A stretch of 62,183 nucleotides of DNA from Gluconobacter japonicus (GCF_002723975.1 NZ_BEWO01000016.1:1-62183); one strand, 5' to 3'. Shown: positions 37,005 through 46,660, counted from the first letter of the stretch. Notes: generated by a model from the sequence alone, not told the origin. Numbers and translations: made by a program.

Positions 37005-38398
37005 TGCGCCGCCCTGACCGATCTTCCCCGACCGTGAACCGTCGTTCCCTGTTACAGGTCGCCTGTTCCGGTGCTGCCCTGACCGCACTGGGCGGATGCA
37101 GCCTGTTCAATGATGATGAAAAGCCAATGCTGGCTGGCCATCGTGTTGACGTTCTCTCCACCGGGGCTGGCCTGACCGTTGATCCTGAAGATCATACGCC
37201 GATCAGCCTCTCAACCCCGCAGGCTGTAACGGAATGGCTTCAGCCGGATCGCACGCCGGATCATGTTTCGGTTAATGCGATTGGTAGTGGCCTTGATCTC
37301 AAATGGAGCCGTTCGATCGGCGCCGAGGTCAATCCGACGAGCTTCCTGTCCATGGTGGCCATCTTGCCGAACAGTCGTGGTGCAATTCAGTCGCCGCCAG
37401 TGATTGGAAATGGTCGTATCTTCACGACGGACGCACAGGGTGTCGTGAAAGCATGGACCTGGCCGGGTATGAAGCAACTCTGGTCACACCAGCCGGCACC
37501 CGCCAAGTCCCGCTCCACCAATATTGGTGGTGGTGTCGCATTGGAAGGTGACACGCTTTACATCGTTGATGGTGTAGCGCAGGCGCTGGCAGTCGATGCT
37601 GCAACCGGCAAAATAAAATGGACTGTCGATCTTGGAACGCCGGGCCGTTCTGCTCCAACCATCGCAGACGGGCTGGTCGTTTTCGGAACGATTGACGAGC
37701 GTCTGTTTGCACTTGAAGCCGCGACGGGCCGTCAGGTCTGGACGTACCAGGCAACCGGTGCGGACACTGTCGTCTTCGGTCAGGCCGCGCCTGCGATTGT
37801 GGACGGTGTGGTTCTGGCAGGCTTTGGCAGCGGCGATCTTGTTGCCCTGCGTGCGGCTTCCGGTGAGATGGTATGGAGTGACAGTCTTGGCGGTGCCAAC
37901 GGCATGGGCGCCATGCTGGATTTCTCGTGCATCCGTGGCGCCCCCGTTATCAAGGACGGTACAGCTTACGCCATTTCCATGTCCCGCGTTCTCGTGGCTG
38001 TGGACATGCGGTCTGGTCGTCGCCTCTGGGAACGTGAAGTCAGCGGCCAGACACCGCTGACAATCTGTGGCGACTGGATGTTTGTCCTGTCCACGGATCA
38101 GCAGCTTGCCTGTCTGGACCGCTTGTCTGGTCATGTGCGCTGGATTACACAGCTTCGTCGCTTCCGCCGTCAGGAAGTTCAGAAGGATGCCGTCCAATGG
38201 GTCGGTCCTCTTCTGGTAAACGGCAAGCTGCTCTGTTTCTCCACTCTGCCGCAGGAAGGCATGGTGGTTGTTGATGCCGTAACAGGCAAAATTGAATCGA
38301 CCCGTAAAACCACGGCGCCATGCCAGGTTCAGCCAATCGTCTGTGACGGTCTGGTGCTGACACTGTCCCAGGATGCTGTTCTGCGGGCCTATGGCTGA
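37004..38398 (+). CDS. bamB: Outer-membrane assembly lipoprotein BamB (PQQ-like beta-propeller)
   Basis: 464 residues. The signal region VNRRSLLQVACSGAALTALG combines a twin-arginine pair with a lipobox ending in GGCSLF (Cys33), so it may be a Tat-exported lipoprotein. The mature part is an eight-bladed propeller with repeated units such as LFALEAATGRQVWTYQATG, LVALRAASGEMVWSD and LVAVDMRSGRRLWERE. BamB helps BamA insert beta-barrel proteins. At 464 it is longer than in E. coli (392). It lies between yfgM and der as in E. coli. Confidence 0.9.
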   Translation: MRRPDRSSPTVNRRSLLQVACSGAALTALGGCSLFNDDEKPMLAGHRVDVLSTGAGLTVDPEDHTPISLSTPQAVTEWLQPDRTPDHVSVNAIGSGLDLKWSRSIGAEVNPTSFLSMVAILPNSRGAIQSPPVIGNGRIFTTDAQGVVKAWTWPGMKQLWSHQPAPAKSRSTNIGGGVALEGDTLYIVDGVAQALAVDAATGKIKWTVDLGTPGRSAPTIADGLVVFGTIDERLFALEAATGRQVWTYQATGADTVVFGQAAPAIVDGVVLAGFGSGDLVALRAASGEMVWSDSLGGANGMGAMLDFSCIRGAPVIKDGTAYAISMSRVLVAVDMRSGRRLWEREVSGQTPLTICGDWMFVLSTDQQLACLDRLSGHVRWITQLRRFRRQEVQKDAVQWVGPLLVNGKLLCFSTLPQEGMVVVDAVTGKIESTRKTTAPCQVQPIVCDGLVLTLSQDAVLRAYG

Positions 38399-38402
38399 AC
38401 GA

Positions 38403-39794
38403 ATGACCTCTGAGAACCTGCCCATCGTTGTTATCGCTGGGCGCCCGAATGTCGGGAAATCCACTCTTTTCAACCGGCTCGTCGGGCGCCGTCAGGCGCT
38501 TGTCTCGGATGAGCCTGGTGTAACGCGCGACCGCAAGGAGGGCGAGGCCCTCATGCGCGGTCGCCGTATCCGCATCATCGATACGGCCGGTCTTGAAGAA
38601 GCGGCGCCGGATACGCTGTTCGGGCGTATGCGGGCCTCTTCCGAATCCGCTGTTTCCATGGCGGATCTGGTTCTGTTCTGCATTGATGCCCGTGCAGGCA
38701 TCACGCCCACGGATGCCCATTTCGCCAACTGGCTGCGTCGTCAGAACCGCCCGGTCATGCTGATTGCCAACAAGGCAGAAGGCAAAGCCGGAACTGATGC
38801 AGCTTTGGAAGCCTATTCGCTGGGTCTGGGTACGCCACTGGCTCTTTCGGCCGAGCATGGCGAAGGCATCAGCGATCTCATGGGTGAGATCGTGGACCGC
38901 CTGCCACACGCGCCGCGCCAGGTTCGCCATCGTCGTCGTGACGAAGAGCCTGAAGAGGGCGAAGAGCAGGAAGAGCGTCCGGCTGGACCGCTGCATCTTG
39001 CGATTGTCGGTCGCCCGAATGCGGGTAAATCAACGCTTCTGAATTGCCTTCTGGGCGAAGAGCGCATGATTACTGGCCCAGAAGCTGGCCTGACCCGTGA
39101 CTCCATTTCGGTCGAACTGTTCGATGAGGTTGGACCAATCCGCCTTGTTGATACGGCCGGAATGCGGAAACGCGCACGCGTCGAGCAGCCCCTGGAGCGC
39201 ATGTCTGTCTCTGCGTCCATTGAGGCGCTGAAAATGGCGGAAGTGGTTGTCCTGACCCTTGATGCCACACTCGGCGTTCATGAGCAGGATCTTCAGATTG
39301 CCCGTCTGATCGAAAAAGAAGGGCGTGCCTGTGTTCTCGCTTTGAACAAATGGGACGCTGTTGAAGATCGTGTTGCGACCCGCAAGGCTATTTCTGACCG
39401 GATCGAGACATCCCTGGCGCAGGTTCGCGGGATTCCTGTGGTGACGTTCTCTGCACTGACAGGAGCGGGTGTTCATCGTCTGCTTCCCGCCGTCCGCAAG
39501 GCTTATGAAGTCTGGAACTCGCGTGTCACGACGGGCGAACTCAATCGCTGGTTCGAGGAAATGCTGGACCGGCATCAGCCGCCACTGGTGGATGGTCGTC
39601 GTCTCAAGCTGCGCTACATGACGCAGGTCAAGGCACGTCCGCCAACCTTCCTGCTGTTTGGGACCCGCGCTGAAATGCTGCCGGATGCGTACAAGCGCTA
39701 TCTGGTCAATGGCCTTCGCGAGACGTTCCATATGCCGGGTGTGCCAATTCGTATCCAGTTGCGTGGCACGAAAAACCCTTACGCAGATAAGTGA
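38403..39794 (+). CDS. der: GTPase Der (EngA), ribosome assembly
   Basis: 463 residues from the ATG at 38403; an ATG at 38391 overlapping bamB is also possible and neither has a clear binding site. Two tandem GTPase domains: first G1 VIAGRPNVGKSTLFNRL, with DTAGL as G3; second G1 LAIVGRPNAGKSTLLNCL, G3 DTAGMRKRARV and G4 ALNKWD. A KH-like domain follows. The first domain has NKAEG in place of the usual NKxD-type G4 spacing, as is common in Der. An acidic linker (EEPEEGEEQEE) joins the two domains. It acts in large ribosomal subunit assembly. Confidence 0.96.
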   Translation: MTSENLPIVVIAGRPNVGKSTLFNRLVGRRQALVSDEPGVTRDRKEGEALMRGRRIRIIDTAGLEEAAPDTLFGRMRASSESAVSMADLVLFCIDARAGITPTDAHFANWLRRQNRPVMLIANKAEGKAGTDAALEAYSLGLGTPLALSAEHGEGISDLMGEIVDRLPHAPRQVRHRRRDEEPEEGEEQEERPAGPLHLAIVGRPNAGKSTLLNCLLGEERMITGPEAGLTRDSISVELFDEVGPIRLVDTAGMRKRARVEQPLERMSVSASIEALKMAEVVVLTLDATLGVHEQDLQIARLIEKEGRACVLALNKWDAVEDRVATRKAISDRIETSLAQVRGIPVVTFSALTGAGVHRLLPAVRKAYEVWNSRVTTGELNRWFEEMLDRHQPPLVDGRRLKLRYMTQVKARPPTFLLFGTRAEMLPDAYKRYLVNGLRETFHMPGVPIRIQLRGTKNPYADK

Positions 39795-39799
39795 TGCTC

Positions 39800-39842
39800 T
39801 TTTCTGTTCCGGTATGCATCGTACGCATACCGGAACAGAAAA
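39800..39842 (+). terminator. Perfect 18-bp hairpin after der, terminator-like without a T-run
   Basis: Bases 39800-39817 are the exact reverse complement of 39825-39842, with a seven-base loop; the stem core is CTGTTCCGGTATGC. It lies six bases after the der stop. There is no T-run beyond the stem on either strand (the terminal TTTT/AAAA are part of the stem), so it may end transcription, block RNA decay or be a protein-binding palindrome. Confidence 0.6.
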
Positions 39843-39975
39843 TCTAAACTGGACTATAAAACTCCCTCTTTTCGTATATCTATCCCTCTCCAAACGTTGG
39901 TGTTGGTTTGTGTTCGGTCCTAGAAAGACCGTCAGGTATGAGCCAGACCTGAGTTAAGGATGAGGAACAGGAATT

Positions 39976-41388
39976 ATGGTCGGGATTGCTGCGGTCCGCA
40001 GTGAGGACGTTTCAGGGGAGCCTCAACGCAGCACGGCACGCGCTACGGCACTGGGGATCATGGCGGCGCTTGCTGGCCTGATGTTCGGTCTCGATACTGG
40101 TGTGGTTGCAGGCGCTCTGCCCTTTATCGCTACAGATTTTCAGGCCAGTGACGCCCTGCAAGGGTGGATTGTATCGTCCATGATGGCAGGGGCCGCATTT
40201 GGTTCTCTGATTGCTGGACGTATCTCCACGCGATACGGGCGTACTGGAGCCATGCTTGTCGCCGCAATTTTATTTCTTCTCGGGACGCTGCTGTGCGCCC
40301 TGGCACCGTCTGCTTTGATCCTGATTATCGGACGCGTCTTTCTGGGGCTGGCCGTAGGTCTCGCAGCATTTGCTGCGCCGCTCTATATTTCTGAAATCAC
40401 TGTCGAATCCGCTCGCGGGTCCATGATTTCCTTTTACCAGTTGATGGTCACGCTCGGCATTTTCCTTGCCTTCGTGTCTGACAGTCTTCTGGCGAGCGGT
40501 CAGCACTGGCGTTGGATGCTCGGAATCATGGCGGTTCCTGCAACGCTGTTTCTGGGCATTGTGTTGATCCTCCCGCACAGCCCGCGCTGGTTGATGATGC
40601 AAGGGCGCAAGGACCATGCGCGCCGTGTTCTCAACAGCCTGCGTTCCGACGAAGAAGTGGCAGAGGCTGAACTGGCCGACATTCAGGCGCGTTTGCACAA
40701 AAGCAGCGATGCCGGGTTCGGCCTGTTTCGTAGCAATCCCAATTTCCGTCGCTCTGTCTATCTGGGCATGCTTCTTCAGGTCATGCAGCAGCTAACCGGG
40801 ATCAATGCCCTGCTGTATTATGCGCCGCGCGTTTTTCAGGCGGCCCATTTTGGTGTCAACGCGTCCATCTGGGCTACGACACTTGTCGGTCTGACGAACA
40901 TGATCCTAACGGGTGTGGCGATTGCCTGCGTGGACAAATGGGGCCGTCGTCCGCTTCTCATCCTGAGCTGCGTCATTGCGGGATTGGCGTTGCTGGGTGT
41001 GGGCATCCTGTTGGCGGTCGGCGCTTCGAGCTTTGAGGCTCAGATTGCTCTGTGCGGGTTTGTTCTATTGTTCGTGGCTGGATTCGCAATCGGTGAGGGG
41101 CCGCTTGTCTGGACCCTGTGCTCCGAAGTTCAGCCCACGCGCGGACGTGATTTCGGAATTGGCTGCTCCACTGTCACAAACTGGGGGGCAAACTGGGCGA
41201 TTTCCAAGACTTTCCCGATGGTCATGGTCGCTATGGGCGCTGCATCAACATTTATTATGTTTGCCGCTTTCAATGGACTTTTCGTGCTTGTCACGCTCAT
41301 GATGGTTCCGGAAACGAAAGGTGTCTCTCTTGAGACGATTGAGACCAATCTTTTTGCCGGTAAAAAACTGAGGGATCTGGGGCGTTAA
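39976..41388 (+). CDS. galP: Sugar:H+ symporter, GalP/XylE type
   Basis: 470 residues with twelve hydrophobic helices. Sugar-porter motifs: GLMFGLDTGVVAGALPF in helix 1, STRYGR after helix 2, PHSPRWL after helix 6, QQLTGINALLYYAPRVF in helix 7, DKWGRRPLL and the C-terminal VPETKGVSLE. It carries galactose, glucose or a related sugar into the cell with protons. AGGA lies just upstream of the start. The 133-base region before it holds only small hairpins. The DHA2 transporter gene follows within six bases. Confidence 0.92.
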   Translation: MVGIAAVRSEDVSGEPQRSTARATALGIMAALAGLMFGLDTGVVAGALPFIATDFQASDALQGWIVSSMMAGAAFGSLIAGRISTRYGRTGAMLVAAILFLLGTLLCALAPSALILIIGRVFLGLAVGLAAFAAPLYISEITVESARGSMISFYQLMVTLGIFLAFVSDSLLASGQHWRWMLGIMAVPATLFLGIVLILPHSPRWLMMQGRKDHARRVLNSLRSDEEVAEAELADIQARLHKSSDAGFGLFRSNPNFRRSVYLGMLLQVMQQLTGINALLYYAPRVFQAAHFGVNASIWATTLVGLTNMILTGVAIACVDKWGRRPLLILSCVIAGLALLGVGILLAVGASSFEAQIALCGFVLLFVAGFAIGEGPLVWTLCSEVQPTRGRDFGIGCSTVTNWGANWAISKTFPMVMVAMGAASTFIMFAAFNGLFVLVTLMMVPETKGVSLETIETNLFAGKKLRDLGR

Positions 41389-41393
41389 TCGTG

Positions 41394-42782
41394 ATGAAAG
41401 TCGCTGCCGCTGGCGAGAAAGATCTCGACTGCGACCACCAACGACACGCTGGGCTTTACGGAGCCCAGCGTGTCAAAGCCATGTCAGCCGTTCTGCTTGG
41501 ACTGCTGCTTTCCGTTCTGGATTACGCCATTGCGAACGTGGCGCTTCCTTCCATCGCCCATGATCTGAATGCCCCGTCTTCGCGGGCGATCTGGGTGGTG
41601 AATGCCTATCAGTTGGCCAACCTGTCCTGTCTCTTGCCTCTGGCGTCTTTCGGGTCGCGGGTAGGCTTTGCCCGTATGAGCCAGATTGGCATTTTCCTGT
41701 TTCTCATCACGTCTGTCGGCTGCGCCCTGTCCCAGAACCTGCTGGAACTGACGCTGGCCCGGGCCCTCCAGGGGGTTGGGGGGGCGTGCATCATGAGCGT
41801 GAATATCGCGCTCGTACGGTTCATTTATCCTCATGCAGAGCTTGGTAAGGGCATTGCCCTGAATGGTCTGTTTGTGGGTATTGGAGTGGCTCTAGGGCCA
41901 ACGATTGGTTCGATTGTTCTTTCGGTCGCGACCTGGCCATGGATTTTCTGGATCAATCTACCTCTGGCCTTGGCGGCTCTCGCCATGGCGCATTTTGCTC
42001 TGCCACAAACGCCCCGAAGCGAAACGCAGGCTGATATTCCCGGCTCCATCCTGACCGTGGCTTCTTTTGCGTTGCTTGGCATCGGTCTCGATGGATTGAT
42101 GCACGGCGACTTCCTGCCGGGATCGCTGCTGACTGGCGCTGGTCTGATCTGCTGGTGGCTTCTGCTCCGGTATCAGAAGGGGCGTCGGGAGCCGATTGTT
42201 CCTGTGGATCTTCTGGCGCGGCGGCCATTTCTGCTGGCCTGCCTGGTGGGATTTCTCGGCTTTGTGGCCTCAAACCTCTATATTGTCGCCATGCCTTTCA
42301 CCTTGGCGTCAGCCTTTCATCGTGGCGATTCCACAATTGGGCTTCTGATTGCGCCATGGGCTGTTGGAGTGGCTGTGATGTCATTCGTGGTCGGGAAAGT
42401 GGCTGACCGTTTTCCTGCATCCGTGCTGTCTTCTTTGGGATTGCTGCTGACAGCTTTTGGCTTTCTGCTGCTCTGGCTGTTGCCACTGGATGCGAGCAAT
42501 GCTGCGATTGCGTGGCGGACCCTTCTGGCCGGCTGTGGTTTTGGTCTGTTCCAACCTCCCAATAACCGGGCCATCATGGTGTCGGCCCCTGCTGGCCGGG
42601 AAGGTGGGGCCAGTGGCATGCTCTCAGTCGCACGCCTTGGGGGACAGACGACGGGTGCCTTGCTCGTGGCTGCCCTTTTCACAATCTTCCCCCATCCAGC
42701 CTTTATCTGCCTTGGCGGTGCGATGATCGCGGCGTTAACAGGGTCCGCTCTTAGCCTTGGGCGGAAATACCTCGCAGACTGA
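41394..42782 (+). CDS. MFS multidrug transporter, DHA2 (EmrB/QacA-like)
   Basis: 462 residues, 12 to 14 predicted helices. LSVLDYAIANVALPSIAHDL in helix 1 is the D1-type motif of the DHA2 group, and ALQGVGGACIMSVNIALVR plus GVALGPTIGSIVL are helices 4-5 with antiporter motif C. It likely exports drugs or organic acids in exchange for protons; the substrate is unknown. GTG at 41391 is directly before the chosen ATG. The last 32 bases overlap the convergent methyltransferase gene. Probably co-transcribed with galP. Confidence 0.88.
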   Translation: MKVAAAGEKDLDCDHQRHAGLYGAQRVKAMSAVLLGLLLSVLDYAIANVALPSIAHDLNAPSSRAIWVVNAYQLANLSCLLPLASFGSRVGFARMSQIGIFLFLITSVGCALSQNLLELTLARALQGVGGACIMSVNIALVRFIYPHAELGKGIALNGLFVGIGVALGPTIGSIVLSVATWPWIFWINLPLALAALAMAHFALPQTPRSETQADIPGSILTVASFALLGIGLDGLMHGDFLPGSLLTGAGLICWWLLLRYQKGRREPIVPVDLLARRPFLLACLVGFLGFVASNLYIVAMPFTLASAFHRGDSTIGLLIAPWAVGVAVMSFVVGKVADRFPASVLSSLGLLLTAFGFLLLWLLPLDASNAAIAWRTLLAGCGFGLFQPPNNRAIMVSAPAGREGGASGMLSVARLGGQTTGALLVAALFTIFPHPAFICLGGAMIAALTGSALSLGRKYLAD

Positions 42783-43419
42783 AGAGTGTTGTTGTGCGCT
42801 GGTCGGTACTTTCCAGCTCCTGAGTGGTCTGGACGTTCTGTTGAGCCAGAATGTCTAGATCCAGTTTGGGAGCGTAATGGCGTCCGGGATCGCAGAGCCA
42901 GACTTCGCAGTGCTGGGCACAGTCCAGCAGCCATGGCATGATGCGTGCGGCCATGGCCTCATTGTAACAGACGTCTCCGATGACCAAGAGATCGCAGTCA
43001 GGCTTTGAGCCTACCAGATCTCCAGCAAGAAGCGTCACCGTGACACTATTCAGTGTGGCGTTCAGGGCAGTGGCTTCCAGCGCCATTTGATCGATATCGT
43101 TGGCTTCTACAGCAGATGCCCCGGCCATTACCGCAGCAATGGCGGCTAGACCGCATCCGCATGCGACGTCCAGAACACGCTTGCCCTGAACCCGCTCAGG
43201 GTTGTCCAGAATATAGCGTGCGATAAGCTGGCTGCCCGGCCACGCAAAGGCCCAGAAGGGCGGCTCAATGCCATGCGCTTCAAGAAACGCTTCGCTGGCC
43301 TGCCAGATAGGAGTGATATCTGTTGCCAGATGCAGGGCGATTTCCGGCACAAGTCCGGCCCTTTCGACTGCCGTGTGGTCGCGGATGAATGCCGCTGGGT
43401 CCTGCAGTCTGACGGGCAT
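42751..43419 (-). CDS. Class I SAM-dependent methyltransferase (METTL20/PrmA-like)
   Basis: 222 residues from the ATG at 43419; a TTG at 43428 is also in frame. The SAM-binding site is VLDVACGCGLAAIAAVMAGA followed by VEANDID. The N-terminal LVPEIALHLA, then IEPPFWAFAWPGSQLIARYIL, matches the methyltransferase-16 group that includes lysine methyltransferases of electron-transfer flavoprotein and ribosomal L7/L12-type substrates. A protein lysine substrate is plausible but unproved. Its start region is six bases behind the ubiA stop, and its 3' end overlaps a convergent gene. Confidence 0.85.
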   Translation of the reverse strand: MPVRLQDPAAFIRDHTAVERAGLVPEIALHLATDITPIWQASEAFLEAHGIEPPFWAFAWPGSQLIARYILDNPERVQGKRVLDVACGCGLAAIAAVMAGASAVEANDIDQMALEATALNATLNSVTVTLLAGDLVGSKPDCDLLVIGDVCYNEAMAARIMPWLLDCAQHCEVWLCDPGRHYAPKLDLDILAQQNVQTTQELESTDQRTTTLFSLRGISAQG

Positions 43420-43424
43420 GGTGT

Positions 43425-44336
43425 TCAAAGTCTTCCGCAGATGAAGGCAAGAGCCAGAAGGAAACCGATCGGGACGTTTTGTTTGAACTGGCGCAGGCAG
43501 TTCGGTGCGTCGTAGGGGTTAAGCGTACGGGCCTGCTGAAGAAGAAGCAGGCCTGCCACTGCAAAGAACACCCAGAAGCCAAAGTGCAGATGGGCGTGAA
43601 TGGCGACCAGCCCCAGAGCCAGCAGCATCAGGCTATAGCAGGTGGCGATAAAGGGTTTGGCACGCTTTTCCATAAGGCGGGACGTGGAGCGCACGCCGAT
43701 GCGTGCATCATCATCCATGTCCTGAAAACCATAGATGGTATCAAAGCCAAGCTGCCAGAGAATGACGGCGCCATAGAGCAGGGCTCCGTTCCCATCCAGG
43801 CGCCCACCTGCCGCAGCGTAGCCCATGGGGGCCCCGAAACCGAACGTGAAGCCCATGACAAGCTGAGGCCACCAGGTAACACGCTTCGCGGCGGGATACA
43901 GGGCCACAAGAATCAGCGCGAAAGGGGCCAGAATCCAGCAGGCCACGGGTAGGCACAGCAAAACACACAGGCCACAGAAGAGCAGGGCAGCGAGCAGCTT
44001 GAGTCCCTGTTTCAGGGAAAGCGCACCACTGGCTAGGGGGCGACCAGCGGTTCGGGCAACTTTGGCATCAATATCGCGATCCCAGATGTCGTTTACGACA
44101 CATCCGGCAGACCGCATGACAAGGGAGCCGAACGCGAAGAGTGCCGTGTAGAAGATGCGAAGCTCAAGCGGAGCGTCTGGCGCAAGGAAAAGCCCCCACA
44201 CGCCGGGAAGGAACAGCAACCACGTTCCGACCGGCCGATCCAGCCGGGCCAGAAGCGCGTAGGACCGCCATGGCTCAGGCAGGCGGCCGGTCCAGCCTGT
44301 CAGGCTGATATCGGTGTGGGGGCTGGTTTTGTTCAT
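43425..44336 (-). CDS. ubiA: 4-Hydroxybenzoate polyprenyltransferase
   Basis: 303 residues and about nine membrane helices. It joins 4-hydroxybenzoate and polyprenyl diphosphate in ubiquinone synthesis. The two aspartate motifs are CVVNDIWDRDIDAKVARTAG and GFQDMDDDARIGVRST, which bind magnesium diphosphate. RLDRPVGTWLLFLPGVWGL is the usual N-terminal motif. Ubiquinone is the main electron acceptor of acetic acid bacterial dehydrogenases. It is divergent from rsmE. Confidence 0.95.
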   Translation of the reverse strand: MNKTSPHTDISLTGWTGRLPEPWRSYALLARLDRPVGTWLLFLPGVWGLFLAPDAPLELRIFYTALFAFGSLVMRSAGCVVNDIWDRDIDAKVARTAGRPLASGALSLKQGLKLLAALLFCGLCVLLCLPVACWILAPFALILVALYPAAKRVTWWPQLVMGFTFGFGAPMGYAAAGGRLDGNGALLYGAVILWQLGFDTIYGFQDMDDDARIGVRSTSRLMEKRAKPFIATCYSLMLLALGLVAIHAHLHFGFWVFFAVAGLLLLQQARTLNPYDAPNCLRQFKQNVPIGFLLALAFICGRL

Positions 44337-44399
44337 CAAAGCCCCTGATGCGTGGCGGAGGCGCTTCCGTCAATGGCTGTAGCGCGCTATCGGAAAAGG

Positions 44400-45113
44400 A
44401 TGAGCCGATCTGATCCCCGTCTTTATCTTGAAGTTCTGGATGTCACCTTCACGGAAGGGCTGGAACTTCCGCTCCCTGCTGGTCAGGCCCATTACCTGGG
44501 CAATGTTATGCGACAGGCTGTTGGAGACGCTGTTCGTGTTTTCAATGCGACGGACGGGGAGTGGGCTGCGACGCTCCAGACCCTTCGCAAAGACCGTGGG
44601 ACAATTGTCCTTGGGGCAATGGAGCGTCCTCCGCAGCCAACGGACGGTGTGGAGCTTCTGTTCGCGCCGTTGAAGCGGGACGCGACAGAACTTGTGATCC
44701 GCATGGGTACGGAACTGGGTGTGACCGCCTTCCGACCCGTCATTACGGAACGAACCAATACCCATCGTCTGAATCTGGACCGTCTTGCCCTGATTGCGTC
44801 CGAGGCTGCTGAACAATGCGAGCGTCTGGATATTCCAATGATTCACCCGCCTGAACCGTTGAAAACCGTTCTCTCCACCTGGCCAGATGACAAGCCGCTT
44901 TTTGCGGCGCTGGAGCGTCGGCCTGGCGAAGACGGTCCGTTGAAAGCGGCGGCGCTGCTGATTGGGCCGGAAGGCGGATTTTCTGATACTGAGGTTCTGT
45001 TGCTTCAGCGTCATTCTGCTGTCCATGCTTTGACGCTGGGGCCGCTTGTGCTGCGGGCCGAGACTGCTGTTTGTGCTGGCCTGTCCCGTCTGGCGCTCAG
45101 ACGTGGCGCGTGA
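44400..45113 (+). CDS. rsmE: 16S rRNA m3U1498 methyltransferase
   Basis: 237 residues from the ATG at 44400, with GGAAAAGG directly upstream; ATGs at 44352 and 44373 extend the frame. A SPOUT-fold enzyme that methylates N3 of U1498 in 16S rRNA. Seen: AHYLGNVMRQAVGDAVRVFN at the PUA-like N-terminus, ERTNTHRLNLDRLALIASEA, and the knot motif LLIGPEGGFSDTEV with LGPLVLRAETA. Its neighbour gshA follows after 75 bases. Confidence 0.94.
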   Translation: MSRSDPRLYLEVLDVTFTEGLELPLPAGQAHYLGNVMRQAVGDAVRVFNATDGEWAATLQTLRKDRGTIVLGAMERPPQPTDGVELLFAPLKRDATELVIRMGTELGVTAFRPVITERTNTHRLNLDRLALIASEAAEQCERLDIPMIHPPEPLKTVLSTWPDDKPLFAALERRPGEDGPLKAAALLIGPEGGFSDTEVLLLQRHSAVHALTLGPLVLRAETAVCAGLSRLALRRGA

Positions 45114-45188
45114 GGGTGACAGGATCGTCTGACCTGCTACAAGTTCAATCAATATCGAACAACGATTTTAAACCGAGGCAAAACCGCC

Positions 45189-46565
45189 ATGTCCAATCCC
45201 GGCACGTCCAATAGCGCAACGATCGAGAATCGGGCGCAGCTCGTCGAGGTTCTGGAGCGTGGCTCCAAGCCGCAGTCTGAGTGGAAGATTGGCACCGAGC
45301 ATGAAAAGTTCGGGTTTGTGCTGCCGGGACAGGATGACGGGCGTGAGCTGCTGTCGGCTCCTCCCTACGAACCTAAGGGTATTGGTGCTCTTCTTCAGAA
45401 GCTGGAAGGACCGGACTGGGCGCCGATTCATGATGGAGAGGCGCTGATTGGTCTGGCTGGTCAGAACAGCCAGAAAGGTCGCTCGATTTCCCTGGAGCCT
45501 GCGGGGCAGTTTGAACTTTCGGGTGCGCCAGTTGTCTCGCTTCAGGAAACGCAGGCTGAAATGCAGGAGCATTTTGACCTGATTCGTGGTCCGGCTTCCG
45601 AGCTTGGAATTGGCTTCCTTCCGTTTGGGTTCCAGCCGCTCTGGGGCCGGGATGCCATGCCGTGGATGCCCAAAAGCCGCTACGCCATCATGCGGAATTA
45701 CATGCCGAAGGTCGGGAGCCTCGGTCTGGACATGATGACGCGGACCTGCACCGTACAGGTTAATCTGGACTTTGGCAGCGAAGCGGATATGGCCCGCAAG
45801 ATGCGTGTGTCTCTGGCGCTTCAGCCTTTGGCAACGGCGCTGTTTGCCAATTCACCTTTCGTGGAAGGCAAGGCCAACGGGTTCATGTCCAACCGTGCCC
45901 GCATCTGGACGGACACTGATAACCAGCGTGCGGGTCAGCCTTCCCTGTTCTTCGCAGAAGATTTCAGCTTCGAAAAGTATGTCGATTGGGCGCTGGACGT
46001 TCCGATGTACTTCGTCGCCCGTGATGGAAAGAATATCGACGTGAGTGGTTGTTCCTTCCTTCGTTGGCTGAATGGCGAGGCACAGCCCGGTCTGGAAGGT
46101 CTGACCCCGACCATCGGCGATTTTGAAGACCATCTGACGACCGTATTTCCGGATGTGCGGCTCAAGCAGTTCCTGGAAATGCGTGGCGCGGATGCCGGTA
46201 AGCCGGAGATGATGGTTGCGCAGTCCGCACTCTGGGTTGGTCTTCTGTATGATCCGGCCACGCTGGAAGCGGCTGAAAAGCTGGTTCTGGAACAGCCCTG
46301 GGAGGTTTATCAGCAGCTTCGTGCCGATGTACCCGCAAAGGGAATGCAGGCTGAATTCCCGGGTGGTCTGAAAGCTCTGGCCAAGCGGGTTCTGACACTG
46401 GCAGAGCAGGGACTTCGGGCGCGTGTTCGTAATGAGGCTCACTTCCTTGATCCGCTGCATCTGATTGCAGAAGGTGGCCCGAATCAGGCCGAATACTGGT
46501 TGGCCCTTTATGAGGGCGCATGGGGCGGCAGCGTGAAGCCGCTGTTCCGCGAAGCTTCAATCTGA
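45189..46565 (+). CDS. gshA: Glutamate-cysteine ligase (plant/alphaproteobacterial class)
   Basis: 458 residues. The first step of glutathione synthesis, joining glutamate and cysteine with ATP. The class that includes plant and alphaproteobacterial enzymes is shown by WKIGTEHEKFGFV, the long SLEPAGQFELSGAP strand, PKSRYAIMRNYMP and TCTVQVNLDF. Glutathione would help withstand acid and oxidative stress. GAGG lies upstream of the ATG. Full length for the class. Confidence 0.94.
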   Translation: MSNPGTSNSATIENRAQLVEVLERGSKPQSEWKIGTEHEKFGFVLPGQDDGRELLSAPPYEPKGIGALLQKLEGPDWAPIHDGEALIGLAGQNSQKGRSISLEPAGQFELSGAPVVSLQETQAEMQEHFDLIRGPASELGIGFLPFGFQPLWGRDAMPWMPKSRYAIMRNYMPKVGSLGLDMMTRTCTVQVNLDFGSEADMARKMRVSLALQPLATALFANSPFVEGKANGFMSNRARIWTDTDNQRAGQPSLFFAEDFSFEKYVDWALDVPMYFVARDGKNIDVSGCSFLRWLNGEAQPGLEGLTPTIGDFEDHLTTVFPDVRLKQFLEMRGADAGKPEMMVAQSALWVGLLYDPATLEAAEKLVLEQPWEVYQQLRADVPAKGMQAEFPGGLKALAKRVLTLAEQGLRARVRNEAHFLDPLHLIAEGGPNQAEYWLALYEGAWGGSVKPLFREASI

Positions 46566-46660
46566 AGCTGAACATTCCGGTTTTTATCGGGAGGCGCTAT
46601 GAATCGGGAAAGCGGGTGCTTTTTGCAACCCGCTCCCCGATCGGTAGTTCCAGAGGGATG

